From positions 186,001-250,000 of the forward strand of contig CAYNRY010000003.1 in the NCBI GenBank assembly GCA_964399985.1: a DNA stretch of 64,000 bases. Reading direction: 5' to 3'. Below, piece by piece: positions 48,496 through 57,370 of the stretch. The notes under the pieces are model-generated. The model ran no database searches. It was given only the letters and a program-made list of their open reading frames with translations, and was not told the origin of the DNA. The position numbers were made by a program, and so were the translations under genes. This DNA comes from Micavibrio_B sp964399985. Lineage in GTDB: Bacteria > Pseudomonadota > Alphaproteobacteria > Micavibrionales > Micavibrionaceae. Each line of letters begins with the position of its first letter. Position 1 is the stretch's first letter.

Positions 48496-49437
48496 ATGCG
48501 TAAAGAATTCAAAAATAAAGCCGAGCGCCCCATGTTAGACGAAGCCACGATTGATGCGGTTCTGGATAACATTGAAAAATATGAAGGGTCTACCATCGTT
48601 ATTAAATTCGGCGGCGAGATGATCGCCAACGAGCAAATGCTCGACGATATTCTACGCCAATCAATTACTCTTAAACGCCATAAAGTTAATGTGATTCTCG
48701 TCCATGGCGGCGGCACGCAAATCGATGATGATTTAGCGGCGCGTGGAATCCAACCCGGCAAGGACGAAGTCACAGGAAAACGTATGTGCGACGAAACTGT
48801 TGTTGACGTTGCCTATGACACTCTGCGTCGTTTGAACAAGGAAGTGGTTCAAAAGCTGAATACAATTGCCAAGGAGAAAGGCCGCAACATCGTGGGTATG
48901 GGAGAGTCGGGTTATAATGGAGCTTTAATCAGAGCTGTTCCTATGCACGAAAATACACGGACGGGAAATTTTGAAATGGCTGATGCGGAAGCTTTCAAAA
49001 ATTTTGCGTCGATGAATAAAATTCCGGTGATCTATCCTATTTGTATGGGACCTGATAACGAAACGCTTAATGTTAACGCTGACGATGTGGCGGCGGGAAT
49101 TGCATCGGCTACCGGTGCCAGCCGGTTGATCATGGTTACGGATGTTCCGGGTGTCTGGGACAAAAATAGAAATCCTATAGAAGAGCTTACGATTGCTCAG
49201 GTTAATGAATTAATAGCTGATGGGACGATTTCAGGTGGTATGAAGCCTAAGGTCGAAGCTGCAATGTCTGTCGCCAAAAAAGGAATAAATGTTGTTATTA
49301 CAACGCCGAAGAATGACGGGCTTTTGAATGAGCTGTTCACTGAAAAAGGGTCAGGGACGATGATTTTATCTTTGCCAAAAGAAGAAAGGCTATTGCCGGA
49401 GTTTCTAAGAGATCTCAACTCCAGATCGCCATCTTAG
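48496..49437 (+). CDS. argB: Acetylglutamate kinase
   Basis: Second step of arginine synthesis: ATP-dependent phosphorylation of N-acetylglutamate. About 313 residues from ATG 48496 (MRKEFKNKAERP, with GAGAG upstream); ATG 48478 or 48457 are possible earlier starts. Family motifs: IVIKFGGEMIANEQ, VILVHGGGTQIDDDL, GKRMCDETVVDVA, NVNADDVAAGIA, RLIMVTDVPGVWDKN and GGMKPKVEAA. The C-terminal extension GSGTMILSLPKEER is as in long arginine-sensitive forms. Convergent with the M20 gene with almost no spacer. Confidence 0.93.
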   Translation: MRKEFKNKAERPMLDEATIDAVLDNIEKYEGSTIVIKFGGEMIANEQMLDDILRQSITLKRHKVNVILVHGGGTQIDDDLAARGIQPGKDEVTGKRMCDETVVDVAYDTLRRLNKEVVQKLNTIAKEKGRNIVGMGESGYNGALIRAVPMHENTRTGNFEMADAEAFKNFASMNKIPVIYPICMGPDNETLNVNADDVAAGIASATGASRLIMVTDVPGVWDKNRNPIEELTIAQVNELIADGTISGGMKPKVEAAMSVAKKGINVVITTPKNDGLLNELFTEKGSGTMILSLPKEERLLPEFLRDLNSRSPS

Positions 49438-49439
49438 AA

Positions 49440-50621
49440 TTACTTCAACGCCATTTCGGTTAAACGTACGAAGTACTCGATGCCGAGCGGCAGGATATCG
49501 TCGTTGAAGTCGTATTTATTACTGTGCAAGCCGTAATTATGTGGCGAAAATTTGTCAGCTTCACCCTGACCGAGCAGAATATAACAGCCGGGTTTTTCTT
49601 TCAGCATATCACCGAAATCCTCGGCACCCATCCATGGCGTGACATCAGGATCGACATTTTCAATGCCAAAAATTTTCTGTGCTACGGAGACAGATAAATT
49701 GGTTTCTTCAGGCGTATTGGTTGTCGGGTCGGGCCCATGCTCGTAATCTATTTCGCAAATCAGGTTATGCAGTTTGGCAATACCTTGTGAAATCTCATAG
49801 ATGCGTTTTTTTAATAGCTGGCGAATTTCGCTTTTAAATGAGCGCACTGATATAATGATACTCGCCGTTGACGGAATAATATTTTCCGCGCCGGTTCCGG
49901 CATGGAGATTGGTCACACTGACAACGGCGCTATCTAGCGGGCTTACATTGCGGCTGACAATAGTTTGAAGAGCGAGTACTATTTCTGCGGCGGCAGGAAT
50001 GGGGTCGATTGTGTTTTCCGGATTTGCTGCGTGGCCACCGGAGCCAGTGATTGTAATGCGGGCGCGATCAACGGCACCTAAAATCGGCCCGACGCGCGTT
50101 GCGAATTTTCCGCGCGGCAGCCATGGCCAGTTATGCAGGGCAAAAATCTGATCGGCAGGATATTTATCGAATAAACCATCCTTGATCATGGTGTAAGCTC
50201 CACCGGCGCCTTCTTCAGCAGGTTGGAAAATCAGATAGACTTTGCCAGAGAAGTTTTTCGTTTCCTGTAAATATTTGGCAGCGCCAAGCAGGATCGATGT
50301 ATGGCCATCATGGCCGCAGGCATGCATTTTACCGGGGATTTTCGACGCCCATTCTTGACCTGATTCTTCGACAATATCGAGGGAATCCATATCGGCGCGT
50401 AAACCTATAGATTTGGGACCGCTATTTTTGCCTTCGATGGTGGCGACGATGCCTGTTCCGGCCCAGCCGCGTTCAAACGGGATGCCCCATTCGGTAAGTT
50501 TGGCTGTGACCATGTCGCTGGCAAAAAATTCTTCGTAGGCCGTGCCGGGGTTTTGGTGCAGTTCGCGGCGAATTGCTTTCATATCTTCGGCGATATCGGT
50601 GATGCGATTGGAAAGAGTCAT
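49440..50621 (-). CDS. M20-family amidohydrolase (hippurate hydrolase/aminoacylase type)
   Basis: 393 residues. Metal-binding motifs: GLRADMDSLDI, HACGHDGHTSILLGAAKYLQ (His/Asp), IFQPAEEGAGG (Glu-Glu), HNWPWLPRG and TPWMGAEDFGDML. The dimerisation lid domain lies in the middle. The family splits N-acyl amino acids, including diaminopimelate or indole-acetyl conjugates; substrate unclear. ATG overlaps the yejE stop by four bases (ATGA), so it is an in-operon partner of the permease genes and may act on imported peptides. Confidence 0.88.
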   Translation of the reverse strand: MTLSNRITDIAEDMKAIRRELHQNPGTAYEEFFASDMVTAKLTEWGIPFERGWAGTGIVATIEGKNSGPKSIGLRADMDSLDIVEESGQEWASKIPGKMHACGHDGHTSILLGAAKYLQETKNFSGKVYLIFQPAEEGAGGAYTMIKDGLFDKYPADQIFALHNWPWLPRGKFATRVGPILGAVDRARITITGSGGHAANPENTIDPIPAAAEIVLALQTIVSRNVSPLDSAVVSVTNLHAGTGAENIIPSTASIIISVRSFKSEIRQLLKKRIYEISQGIAKLHNLICEIDYEHGPDPTTNTPEETNLSVSVAQKIFGIENVDPDVTPWMGAEDFGDMLKEKPGCYILLGQGEADKFSPHNYGLHSNKYDFNDDILPLGIEYFVRLTEMALK

Positions 50622-51646
50622 AGATTGGTCTTTCGGGGATCAAATGCGTCGCGTATGGCTTCGCCGATAAAGGTAAGGAGGGTCAGCATGATCGCAAGGC
50701 TCATAAATGCGGTAATGCCTAGCCACGGTGCCTGCATATTGTTTTTCCCCTGTGCCAGCATTTCACCAAGAGAGGGCGAGCCGGGCGGCAGGCCAAGACC
50801 GAGAAAGTCGAGACTGGTGAGGGCGGTGATAGAGCCCGTCAGGACGAAGGGCAGCATAGTGAGAGTTGCCACCATCGCATTGGGTAGAACATGGCGGCGA
50901 ATGATAACGCCATTCTTGACGCCAAGGGCGCGGGCCGCACGGACATAATCGAAATTGCGGGCACGGAGGAATTCGGCGCGGACGACATCGACGAGATTGA
51001 CCCAGGAGAAGAGCAGCAGGATTAAAAGCAGTGTCCAGAAACCGGGCGTAAACAGCGCCGAGAAGATAATCAGGATATAGAGGCTCGGCAGCGACGACCA
51101 AATTTCGATCACGCGCTGGGCAACCATATCGATACGGCCTCCGTAGTAACCCTGAATAGCCCCAGCGGCGACGCCGATGATCGAAGAGGCGATAGTGAGG
51201 GCGAGGCCAAATAAAACGGAAATGCGAAATCCGTAAATCACGCGGGCCAGAACATCGCGGCCTTGGTCATCGGTGCCGATAATATTGTCCTTGGTCGGTT
51301 TGGATGGAGCGGGTTCCGGCAAATTATAATTAATAGTGTCGTAAGAATAACGGAATGGCGGCCAGATTGCCCAGCCATCTTTATTGATGAGATCGGCGAC
51401 ATAGGCATCGCGGTAGTCTGTTTCGGTTTCAAACTCACCGCCGAATGTTGTTTCGGGCAGCATCTGGAAGACCGGCATGTAGAAATTGTTTTTGTAGCTC
51501 ACCAAGATCGGTTTGTCGTTCGACACGAATTCTGCCCCGATCGCAAGAACGAAGAAGAACATAAATATCCATAAGGACCAAAAGCCGCGGCGGTTGGCTG
51601 TGAACTGCGCAAGGCGGCGCTGGGTGAGGGGAGAAAGCTTAAGCAT
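50618..51646 (-). CDS. yejE: Peptide ABC transporter permease YejE
   Basis: Inner-membrane permease, about 342 residues. N-terminal helix FWSLWIFMFFFVLAIGAEFV followed by a large periplasmic insert (residues about 40-120), then the BPD_transp_1 core with IGTDDQGRDVLARVIYGFRI, AAGAIQGYYGG, the EAA-like loop RAARALGVKNGVIIRRHVLP, and LTSLDFLGLGLPPGSPSLGE. Start set at ATG 51646; the GTG at 51652 is possible. Its start overlaps the yejB stop by eight bases. Confidence 0.92.
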   Translation of the reverse strand: MLKLSPLTQRRLAQFTANRRGFWSLWIFMFFFVLAIGAEFVSNDKPILVSYKNNFYMPVFQMLPETTFGGEFETETDYRDAYVADLINKDGWAIWPPFRYSYDTINYNLPEPAPSKPTKDNIIGTDDQGRDVLARVIYGFRISVLFGLALTIASSIIGVAAGAIQGYYGGRIDMVAQRVIEIWSSLPSLYILIIFSALFTPGFWTLLLILLLFSWVNLVDVVRAEFLRARNFDYVRAARALGVKNGVIIRRHVLPNAMVATLTMLPFVLTGSITALTSLDFLGLGLPPGSPSLGEMLAQGKNNMQAPWLGITAFMSLAIMLTLLTFIGEAIRDAFDPRKTNL

Positions 51647-52757
51647 TTGCACGGTTCCCGAAATCTATACGCGGATCGACTAGGACATAAATTACATCTC
51701 GTAGCAGCGTAACAATAAGGCCGATCAGGGCGTAGACATAGAGCGTACCGAGAACGACCGGATAGTCGCGATTGATGATCGATTCATAACCAAGAAGGCC
51801 CAGACCATCGAGAGAAAAAATAACTTCGATCAGCAGCGAGCCGGTAAAAAAGATCGACATAAAGGCGGCGGGAAAACCAGCAATCACAATGAGCATGGCG
51901 TTTCTGAAGACATGACCGTAGAGAACTTTGGTTTCGCTCAAGCCTTTAGAGCGGGCGGTTAGGACATATTGCTTATTGATCTCATCCAGAAAGGAATTCT
52001 TTGTCAGCATGGTAAGGCCGGCAAAGCCGCTGACCACGATGGCAATTATCGGCAAGGTCAAATGCCACATATAATCGAGCGCCTGTTTATACCATGGCAG
52101 ATCGCCCCAATTATCCGAGACAATGCCGCGCAGCGGGAACCAGTCAAAATAACGGCCGCCGGCAAAAAGAATGATCAGTAGAATAGCGAAGAGGAAAGAG
52201 GGAATGGCATAGCCGATAAAGATGGCGGCGGAGGTCCAGACATCGAAAGATTGTCCGTCCTTGACGGCCTTTCTAATGCCGAGCGGGATCGAGATAAGAT
52301 AAATCAGCAGAGTTGACCACAGACCGAGCGAAACGGATACCGGCATTTTCTCTAAAATCAGATCTGTAACTTTGACGTCACGGTAATAGCTCATGCCCAA
52401 ATCGAAGCGCAGGTAATTCTTGATCATGATCCAGAAACGTTCATGTGCCGGTTTGTCGAAACCATAAAGGCGCTCCAGCTCCTTGACAAATTCCGGGTCG
52501 AGACCTTGCGCGCCGCGATAGGAAGATTGCGTACCGACAGCGCCGGAAGATGAGGCGTCCATGCCGCCGCCCGCTGCCATATCACCGCCGCCGCCGGAAA
52601 AGCGGGATGTCGCGCCGACATCATGGCCCTGAAGCTGCGCAATCATACGCTCAACCGGACCGCCGGGCACGAACTGGATGACAATGAAGCTGACGAGCAG
52701 AATTCCGAAGATTGTCGGAACCATCAATAGTAGGCGGTGAAGGATATAATTAAGCAT
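51639..52757 (-). CDS. yejB: Peptide ABC transporter permease YejB
   Basis: 372 residues, six helices. N-terminal MLNYILHRLLLMVPTIFGIL then VSFIVIQFVPGGPVER. A Gly/Ser-rich insert of about 45 residues (SRFSGGGGDMAAGGGMDASS) lies in the first periplasmic loop, as in other YejB proteins but longer than in DppB. Then DLGMSYYRDVKV, the EAA-type loop TARSKGLSETKVLYGHVFRN, and IEVIFSLDGLGLLGYESIIN. Partner of YejE. Confidence 0.92.
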   Translation of the reverse strand: MLNYILHRLLLMVPTIFGILLVSFIVIQFVPGGPVERMIAQLQGHDVGATSRFSGGGGDMAAGGGMDASSSGAVGTQSSYRGAQGLDPEFVKELERLYGFDKPAHERFWIMIKNYLRFDLGMSYYRDVKVTDLILEKMPVSVSLGLWSTLLIYLISIPLGIRKAVKDGQSFDVWTSAAIFIGYAIPSFLFAILLIILFAGGRYFDWFPLRGIVSDNWGDLPWYKQALDYMWHLTLPIIAIVVSGFAGLTMLTKNSFLDEINKQYVLTARSKGLSETKVLYGHVFRNAMLIVIAGFPAAFMSIFFTGSLLIEVIFSLDGLGLLGYESIINRDYPVVLGTLYVYALIGLIVTLLRDVIYVLVDPRIDFGNRANA

Positions 52758-52797
52758 AGGGAGAGATTAGCTTATTTGCTATCTTTCCGAAAGACGG

Positions 52798-54249
52798 TTA
52801 TTGCGCCAGAGCGGGGGAAGATGTTTGTGGTGGAGGTTGATACAGATACCCGATCTTATTATCGGGGTTATTATATCTATGGAGATGCTGTAAATACTCT
52901 TTGTTAGCCGGGTCTGAAGCGGCGTCACGATATTTATCCACCATCTCCTGATTAACTATTCCCGGCGCACTGCGCTCGATAGCTTTTAGAAAACGGTCTG
53001 CGCTTTTTTTTGCATCAGGCGAATGATCGAATTCTCCACTTTCATATAACGCTTTCGTCGCTGCATAGACTTCTTCGGGAGAGTTCTTTGAAAGTTGCTT
53101 GCCGAGGCTCACAAGTTTCATAGGATCGTTCCCTTGCATCGATTGTTCAAATCTATCTTTATTTATGATACCGCCTGCCAGCGAACGTAACGGATTGTTT
53201 TCATAGTTTGGCAGGAAATGTTTTTTGATATCTTCAAAAGATGCTTCCCCGTCGGCTGCTCCTATAAAGCCAAATATAAGCGTGTTTGTATAAGCGGTAT
53301 TAAATTGAATTTTATTGGGATCTGAACCGGAGAGGCCTTTGCCGTCAAGGTAATCCTGAAGAGCATTTCCTGTATTGTGATCGTCGAGAGATTTTCCGTT
53401 TCCGCCTAGTGTAACAATGTCATCCTTAGTCATGACACTATTTATAATTCTCAGGTCTGCAAAAGCTTGAGGAATAGGAGGTATAGCGCCGGAAACGATA
53501 TTGAAGTCCCTGGCGGCAGAAATATCAGCCTCTATTTCTCCTTTAATCGTCATTCTATTTTCATTTATAAAATTTGCATTGGAAATAAGATTGCCACTTT
53601 TCATCAAGTCGATAATTCTCTGAGACTGCTGGTCGGAATGGCCCCCGACAATGTGTCCGATTTCATGTGAGATGGCGAATTTCGCCCAGTCCATGCTATT
53701 GCCCGGCATGGCTCCGAATTTATCAATGTCGAGAGTGGATAGGCCGGAAATCAAACGGTCTTTAAATTCATTATCTGAAAGTGACGAGGGGGAAGGAATA
53801 ATAATCAAAACTGAATCTTTCAGCGGTTTTGCAAAAGTAGAAGGGCTGTTTGTCTCAATGCTATCTTTTATGTTCTCTTCATATTTATCCTTGGCCACTT
53901 TTAGAAACTCTTCACGATCCATACCAAGAATTTTTGGCGGCATATCATCCATATCCTGCAATAAATCATCACCGCTGGGCATGTAGTCAGGATAGGCATC
54001 GATCAGGGGGGTGTCTGAATCAGGAAATTGGGATTGGGCGTATTCTAATAAATACTCATCGGCAAAAAGAACCTTATTTTTTCCTGTCGCGAGAACTGCC
54101 TGATTAATGTAAGCCTCGCCATAAGCGTCCATTGCTTCTTGAGACAAGGTAATCAACTGTCCCGAAGGTGTTTTGTAAGTCACGATCTCGGGCGAGGATA
54201 AGTCATCGCCTTCTAATTCGTCCGTTGCCAATGCTTGGTCTTCTGCCAT
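52798..54249 (-). CDS. Zincin-like protein with HEIGH motif, paralogue of 4183 gene
   Basis: 483 residues without a signal peptide. FAISHEIGHIVGGHSDQQ at 191-208 gives HExxH (His195, Glu196, His199). About 38 residues on, GEIEADISAARDF supplies the third acidic ligand (Glu240 region) and Asp242, then QAFADLRIINSV. This order matches the protein at 4183-5292. The first 140 residues are acidic; the last 100 are polar with a proline tail (QPPPQTSSPALAQ). It is between yejB and the phosphatase gene but not overlapping. Activity as a metallopeptidase is inferred only from the motif. Confidence 0.6.
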   Translation of the reverse strand: MAEDQALATDELEGDDLSSPEIVTYKTPSGQLITLSQEAMDAYGEAYINQAVLATGKNKVLFADEYLLEYAQSQFPDSDTPLIDAYPDYMPSGDDLLQDMDDMPPKILGMDREEFLKVAKDKYEENIKDSIETNSPSTFAKPLKDSVLIIIPSPSSLSDNEFKDRLISGLSTLDIDKFGAMPGNSMDWAKFAISHEIGHIVGGHSDQQSQRIIDLMKSGNLISNANFINENRMTIKGEIEADISAARDFNIVSGAIPPIPQAFADLRIINSVMTKDDIVTLGGNGKSLDDHNTGNALQDYLDGKGLSGSDPNKIQFNTAYTNTLIFGFIGAADGEASFEDIKKHFLPNYENNPLRSLAGGIINKDRFEQSMQGNDPMKLVSLGKQLSKNSPEEVYAATKALYESGEFDHSPDAKKSADRFLKAIERSAPGIVNQEMVDKYRDAASDPANKEYLQHLHRYNNPDNKIGYLYQPPPQTSSPALAQ

Positions 54250-54283
54250 TAAGCAGATTATAAATACAAATAGTTAAATTATG

Positions 54284-54895
54284 TTAAATTACAAAAGGTT
54301 TAACATTCCATTCTCTTATAATCCATTCAGCCTGATTTCTCTCCAGATGGCATAAGGCCCCGGTCGAGATTTTAAGCGAGGTGGCGGCCTCAGGGTTTTG
54401 GGCAATGGCAGGCGCGAAACGGGCGATGCCGTTGCTTGTGATAACCAAAGTTGTGCCGCCTTCTTCGAGTTCATTGGCGAAGTTCTGCCAGTTTCGGATG
54501 ATCTGCTCAGGCTCAGCCAGCCAGCCTTCCGGCACGATGGCGTCGCGATCCCATTTTTCAATCGCGTCTTTGCCGATGCGGGCGATGATATCTTCTTCGA
54601 TTTTATTCTCGTCCGGGCCGTAATCGATTTCGTTGAAAATAGCCAAAGGATGGGTTTCGATCGGCGCGCCGATTTCGGCTTTGATAATTTCCGCCATTTC
54701 TTTCGTGCGTTTCAGTTGCGAGGTCAGGATCAGGTCGGGAATTAGATTTTTTTCTTTCAAATAAATTCCGAGTTTTCGTGCCTGTTCTTTTCCGATATCA
54801 ACCAAGGGTAAATCGGTGCGAGCCCCAACGCGGGTGGGAGTATCGTTCGGGCCGAATGTATTGCCGTGGCGGGCGATCAAAAGGGTCGTTGTCAT
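54284..54895 (-). CDS. Histidine phosphatase (phosphoglycerate mutase-like) family protein
   Basis: 203 residues. Catalytic RHG motif in LLIARHGNTFGP (His10). A second motif is the LTSQLKRTKEMAEII helix with Arg, then FNEIDYGPDE (Glu), and the second His position is replaced: LVITSNGIARFAP has Asn where family members have ...SHG.... The missing second histidine may mean altered chemistry. ATG overlaps the O-antigen ligase-like gene's stop by four bases. Confidence 0.8.
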   Translation of the reverse strand: MTTTLLIARHGNTFGPNDTPTRVGARTDLPLVDIGKEQARKLGIYLKEKNLIPDLILTSQLKRTKEMAEIIKAEIGAPIETHPLAIFNEIDYGPDENKIEEDIIARIGKDAIEKWDRDAIVPEGWLAEPEQIIRNWQNFANELEEGGTTLVITSNGIARFAPAIAQNPEAATSLKISTGALCHLERNQAEWIIREWNVKPFVI

Positions 54896-56595
54896 TGCTG
54901 TTTCAATTTCTCGGAGAGGTTTTGTTCCATTTTATAATATTCCTCAAGGAAGCTGCGATCAATTTGCCATTTACGGGCTTCCTGCAGCGTATCAAAAGCT
55001 TCCTGATATTTTTTCTGTGAGGTTAGAATTTGTACCAGAAGGCTGCGCGGCGGCCAGAGCGTCGGGTTTTTTGCCAGTGCTTTGCGCAGCGTCGCCATAA
55101 CGAGATTTAGATCGTTCGGGTTTTTCTTCAAGTAATATTGCGCACGCCAGATATCGGATTCCGGAGAGTCTGGACTTGCAATTTCTGCTTCTTGTAGCCA
55201 GACGAGCACATCTTGCGGCGGGCCGGGCATTTGGCGGATCAGATAGCCGGCGGCTTCGATACGGCAAGCGGGAAAGGAAGGGTTTCCTTTATCGATACAG
55301 ATTTGCAAATTATCAGCATAGGATTTCATATCTTTTCCCTGTGAAGCGTTGATCGCTTTTGTCCAGAAATAAAGGGTCGGTGCCGTGTGCATTATCGTCC
55401 ATATCAGGCAAAGCAGGAAAATTGTCAGGGAGGTAGCAGGAAGATAACGCAAACGTGATAACGCAAAAGATGGCGGTAGGCTAAATAAAGACAGAAAAAC
55501 CCCGGTCAATAACAAGATGGCCGTGTAATGCAGAGGATAATTAAGATGGGATATTGTAAATATCGTTATCAGGCTTGCGCCCGCGCCGATTTGCAGGGGC
55601 GTTAAATCATGGCGAAAGAAACGCCAAATTACGGTTCCCAACAGAGCATAAAAAGTGAGAGCCGTGCCAATGCCGGTTTCAACCGCCCATTGCAACGGGT
55701 CCATATGAACCCAAAAGCCTGCTGAATTATCGGCCAGCGTTTTATAATGCGGATAAGAGAGATGAAAAACGCCAAGTCCCACGCCGCGCAGCGGATCGAT
55801 AGCGATCATTTTGAAGGCCGAAGAATATAATGCCGCGCGGCCCAGGACATCCTTGTCCATTTGCAGCATCAACACCAGTCGTTCGCCAAAATAGGTGGTA
55901 AAGATGCCGATCAAAACAATCAAGGCGGGAATAAGCGCCAGCTTTAAAGAGTGTTTCGATATCATCGACCGATTTTTAAATAGCACTGCGGCAATCCCGA
56001 CAATAACGCCTAAAAAGGCGGAACGGCTTTGCGTGGCTATCAAGCCGCCGGCGAGCACCGCGAAGATAATATGAATGAGTATTTTTGTTTTTCTGTTTTT
56101 CGCTAAAAAATGAAAATTTAGAACGAGAGGCATGATAAAGGCGATCAGGCCGCCGAGCATGTTTTCATCGTCAAAGAAAAGTCGCGCCCGCGAATAATAT
56201 CCGTTCATCAAAATATGGACGATAGCAGCGAAAGCAAGCAACGTTATGAGAGCAATCACCCCATATAAAAATTTCGTTATATCGCGGCCGGAGGCACATA
56301 AATATGCAACAGGCAGGGTTGAAAGTATGGCAAGTGTTACTTTTGATGCAAAAGGAACCGGACTAAAAATCGCTCCCCATGTCCAGCCCAGCCAGAGCAG
56401 CAGGATAAAACATAGTACGGGATCGCGCAGATTGATCTGCGACAGGCGTCCGCTCAATATCAAGTAAACGGATAAAAGAGCGGCGGGTGCCATCATCCAT
56501 GGGTTTGCGGCATCCTGTGGGAAAAGAGCGATGGTAAAAGCAAGTGTCGTTATAATCAAAAATACAGAATTTCGGATTGCAGACAGATTAGGCAT
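54892..56595 (-). CDS. O-antigen ligase/polymerase-like membrane protein with TPR tail
   Basis: About 567 residues from ATG 56595 (MPNLSAIRNS), overlapping the kdsB stop. About 11 membrane helices with the Wzy_C/WaaL core: ATQSRSAFLGVIVGIAAVLF, a large periplasmic loop with RGVGLGVFHLSYPHYKTLAD, then GFWVHMDPLQWAVETGIG (conserved His in WaaL-type proteins). The last 150 residues are soluble with TPR-like helices (YQEAFDTLQEARKW). It could polymerise or ligate glycans to lipid A-core. Lies between kdsB and a phosphatase. Confidence 0.8.
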   Translation of the reverse strand: MPNLSAIRNSVFLIITTLAFTIALFPQDAANPWMMAPAALLSVYLILSGRLSQINLRDPVLCFILLLWLGWTWGAIFSPVPFASKVTLAILSTLPVAYLCASGRDITKFLYGVIALITLLAFAAIVHILMNGYYSRARLFFDDENMLGGLIAFIMPLVLNFHFLAKNRKTKILIHIIFAVLAGGLIATQSRSAFLGVIVGIAAVLFKNRSMISKHSLKLALIPALIVLIGIFTTYFGERLVLMLQMDKDVLGRAALYSSAFKMIAIDPLRGVGLGVFHLSYPHYKTLADNSAGFWVHMDPLQWAVETGIGTALTFYALLGTVIWRFFRHDLTPLQIGAGASLITIFTISHLNYPLHYTAILLLTGVFLSLFSLPPSFALSRLRYLPATSLTIFLLCLIWTIMHTAPTLYFWTKAINASQGKDMKSYADNLQICIDKGNPSFPACRIEAAGYLIRQMPGPPQDVLVWLQEAEIASPDSPESDIWRAQYYLKKNPNDLNLVMATLRKALAKNPTLWPPRSLLVQILTSQKKYQEAFDTLQEARKWQIDRSFLEEYYKMEQNLSEKLKQQ

Positions 56596-57370
56596 TGAGC
56601 AGTTTTTCCGCTCTGGCCAGATCTTCGGGAGAGTCGATGCCGGACATTGACGGGCGGCCTTTATAATCGACAATCACAGCCTTAATGCTAAACCCGTTTT
56701 CTAAAGCGCGGAGCTGCTCAAGACCTTCGAGTTCTTCATAAAAGGAGGGGGGCAGCGTTCTGTATTTTTGTAGCGCTTCCATTTTATAACCGTAGAGGCC
56801 GATATGGCGATAGACAGGTGATAAGGCTTTGCTGCGGTCTTCTTTGCGGATAGCGGGGATAATATTTTTGGAGAACCAAAGAGCGTTGCGGTTCGGGTCG
56901 AGAACAGCCGTCGTGCCGCTAAACGGCGTTGTCTTTTTATCCTCACGGAGTTTATCAAGTGCTTCCCATGAAAGCTGCGTCACGGGCGTAATGATATCGG
57001 CGTCTTTATCGGCCAGATGCTCATTGATCATGGCGCGGACGAAATCGGGCGGGGTGAACGGGGCATCGCCTTGCATGTTCAAAACGAAAGATGGTGTTTG
57101 GGGCAGAAGTGAAGCTGCCTCGATGACGCGGTCGGTGCCGGTATGGCAATCCGGCGACGTTTTGAGATAATGCATACTGGTCTCGGCGCACAGGCTGGCG
57201 ATGCGCTCATCATCGGTGGCAATAGCGACAGTGACATTTTCTATGCCCTCTGCGGCTTTGATCGCATTCTCATAGACATGAGAAAGGATAGGCTTGCCGC
57301 TAAGCATGGCAAGCGGCTTGCCGGGAAAGCGGGTCGAGGCGTAACGGGCGGGGATAATGATCGCGATCAT
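56588..57370 (-). CDS. kdsB: CMP-KDO synthetase
   Basis: About 260 residues from ATG 57370, which overlaps the yejA stop by one base. 3-deoxy-manno-octulosonate cytidylyltransferase activates KDO for LPS core synthesis. Motifs: IAIIIPARYASTRFPGKPLA (CTP loop), VAIATDDERI, CHTGTDRVIEAA, FVLNMQGDAPF (metal-binding Asp) and HIGLYGYKMEALQKYRTLPP. A longer reading frame upstream would lie inside yejA and was rejected. Confidence 0.93.
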   Translation of the reverse strand: MIAIIIPARYASTRFPGKPLAMLSGKPILSHVYENAIKAAEGIENVTVAIATDDERIASLCAETSMHYLKTSPDCHTGTDRVIEAASLLPQTPSFVLNMQGDAPFTPPDFVRAMINEHLADKDADIITPVTQLSWEALDKLREDKKTTPFSGTTAVLDPNRNALWFSKNIIPAIRKEDRSKALSPVYRHIGLYGYKMEALQKYRTLPPSFYEELEGLEQLRALENGFSIKAVIVDYKGRPSMSGIDSPEDLARAEKLLNA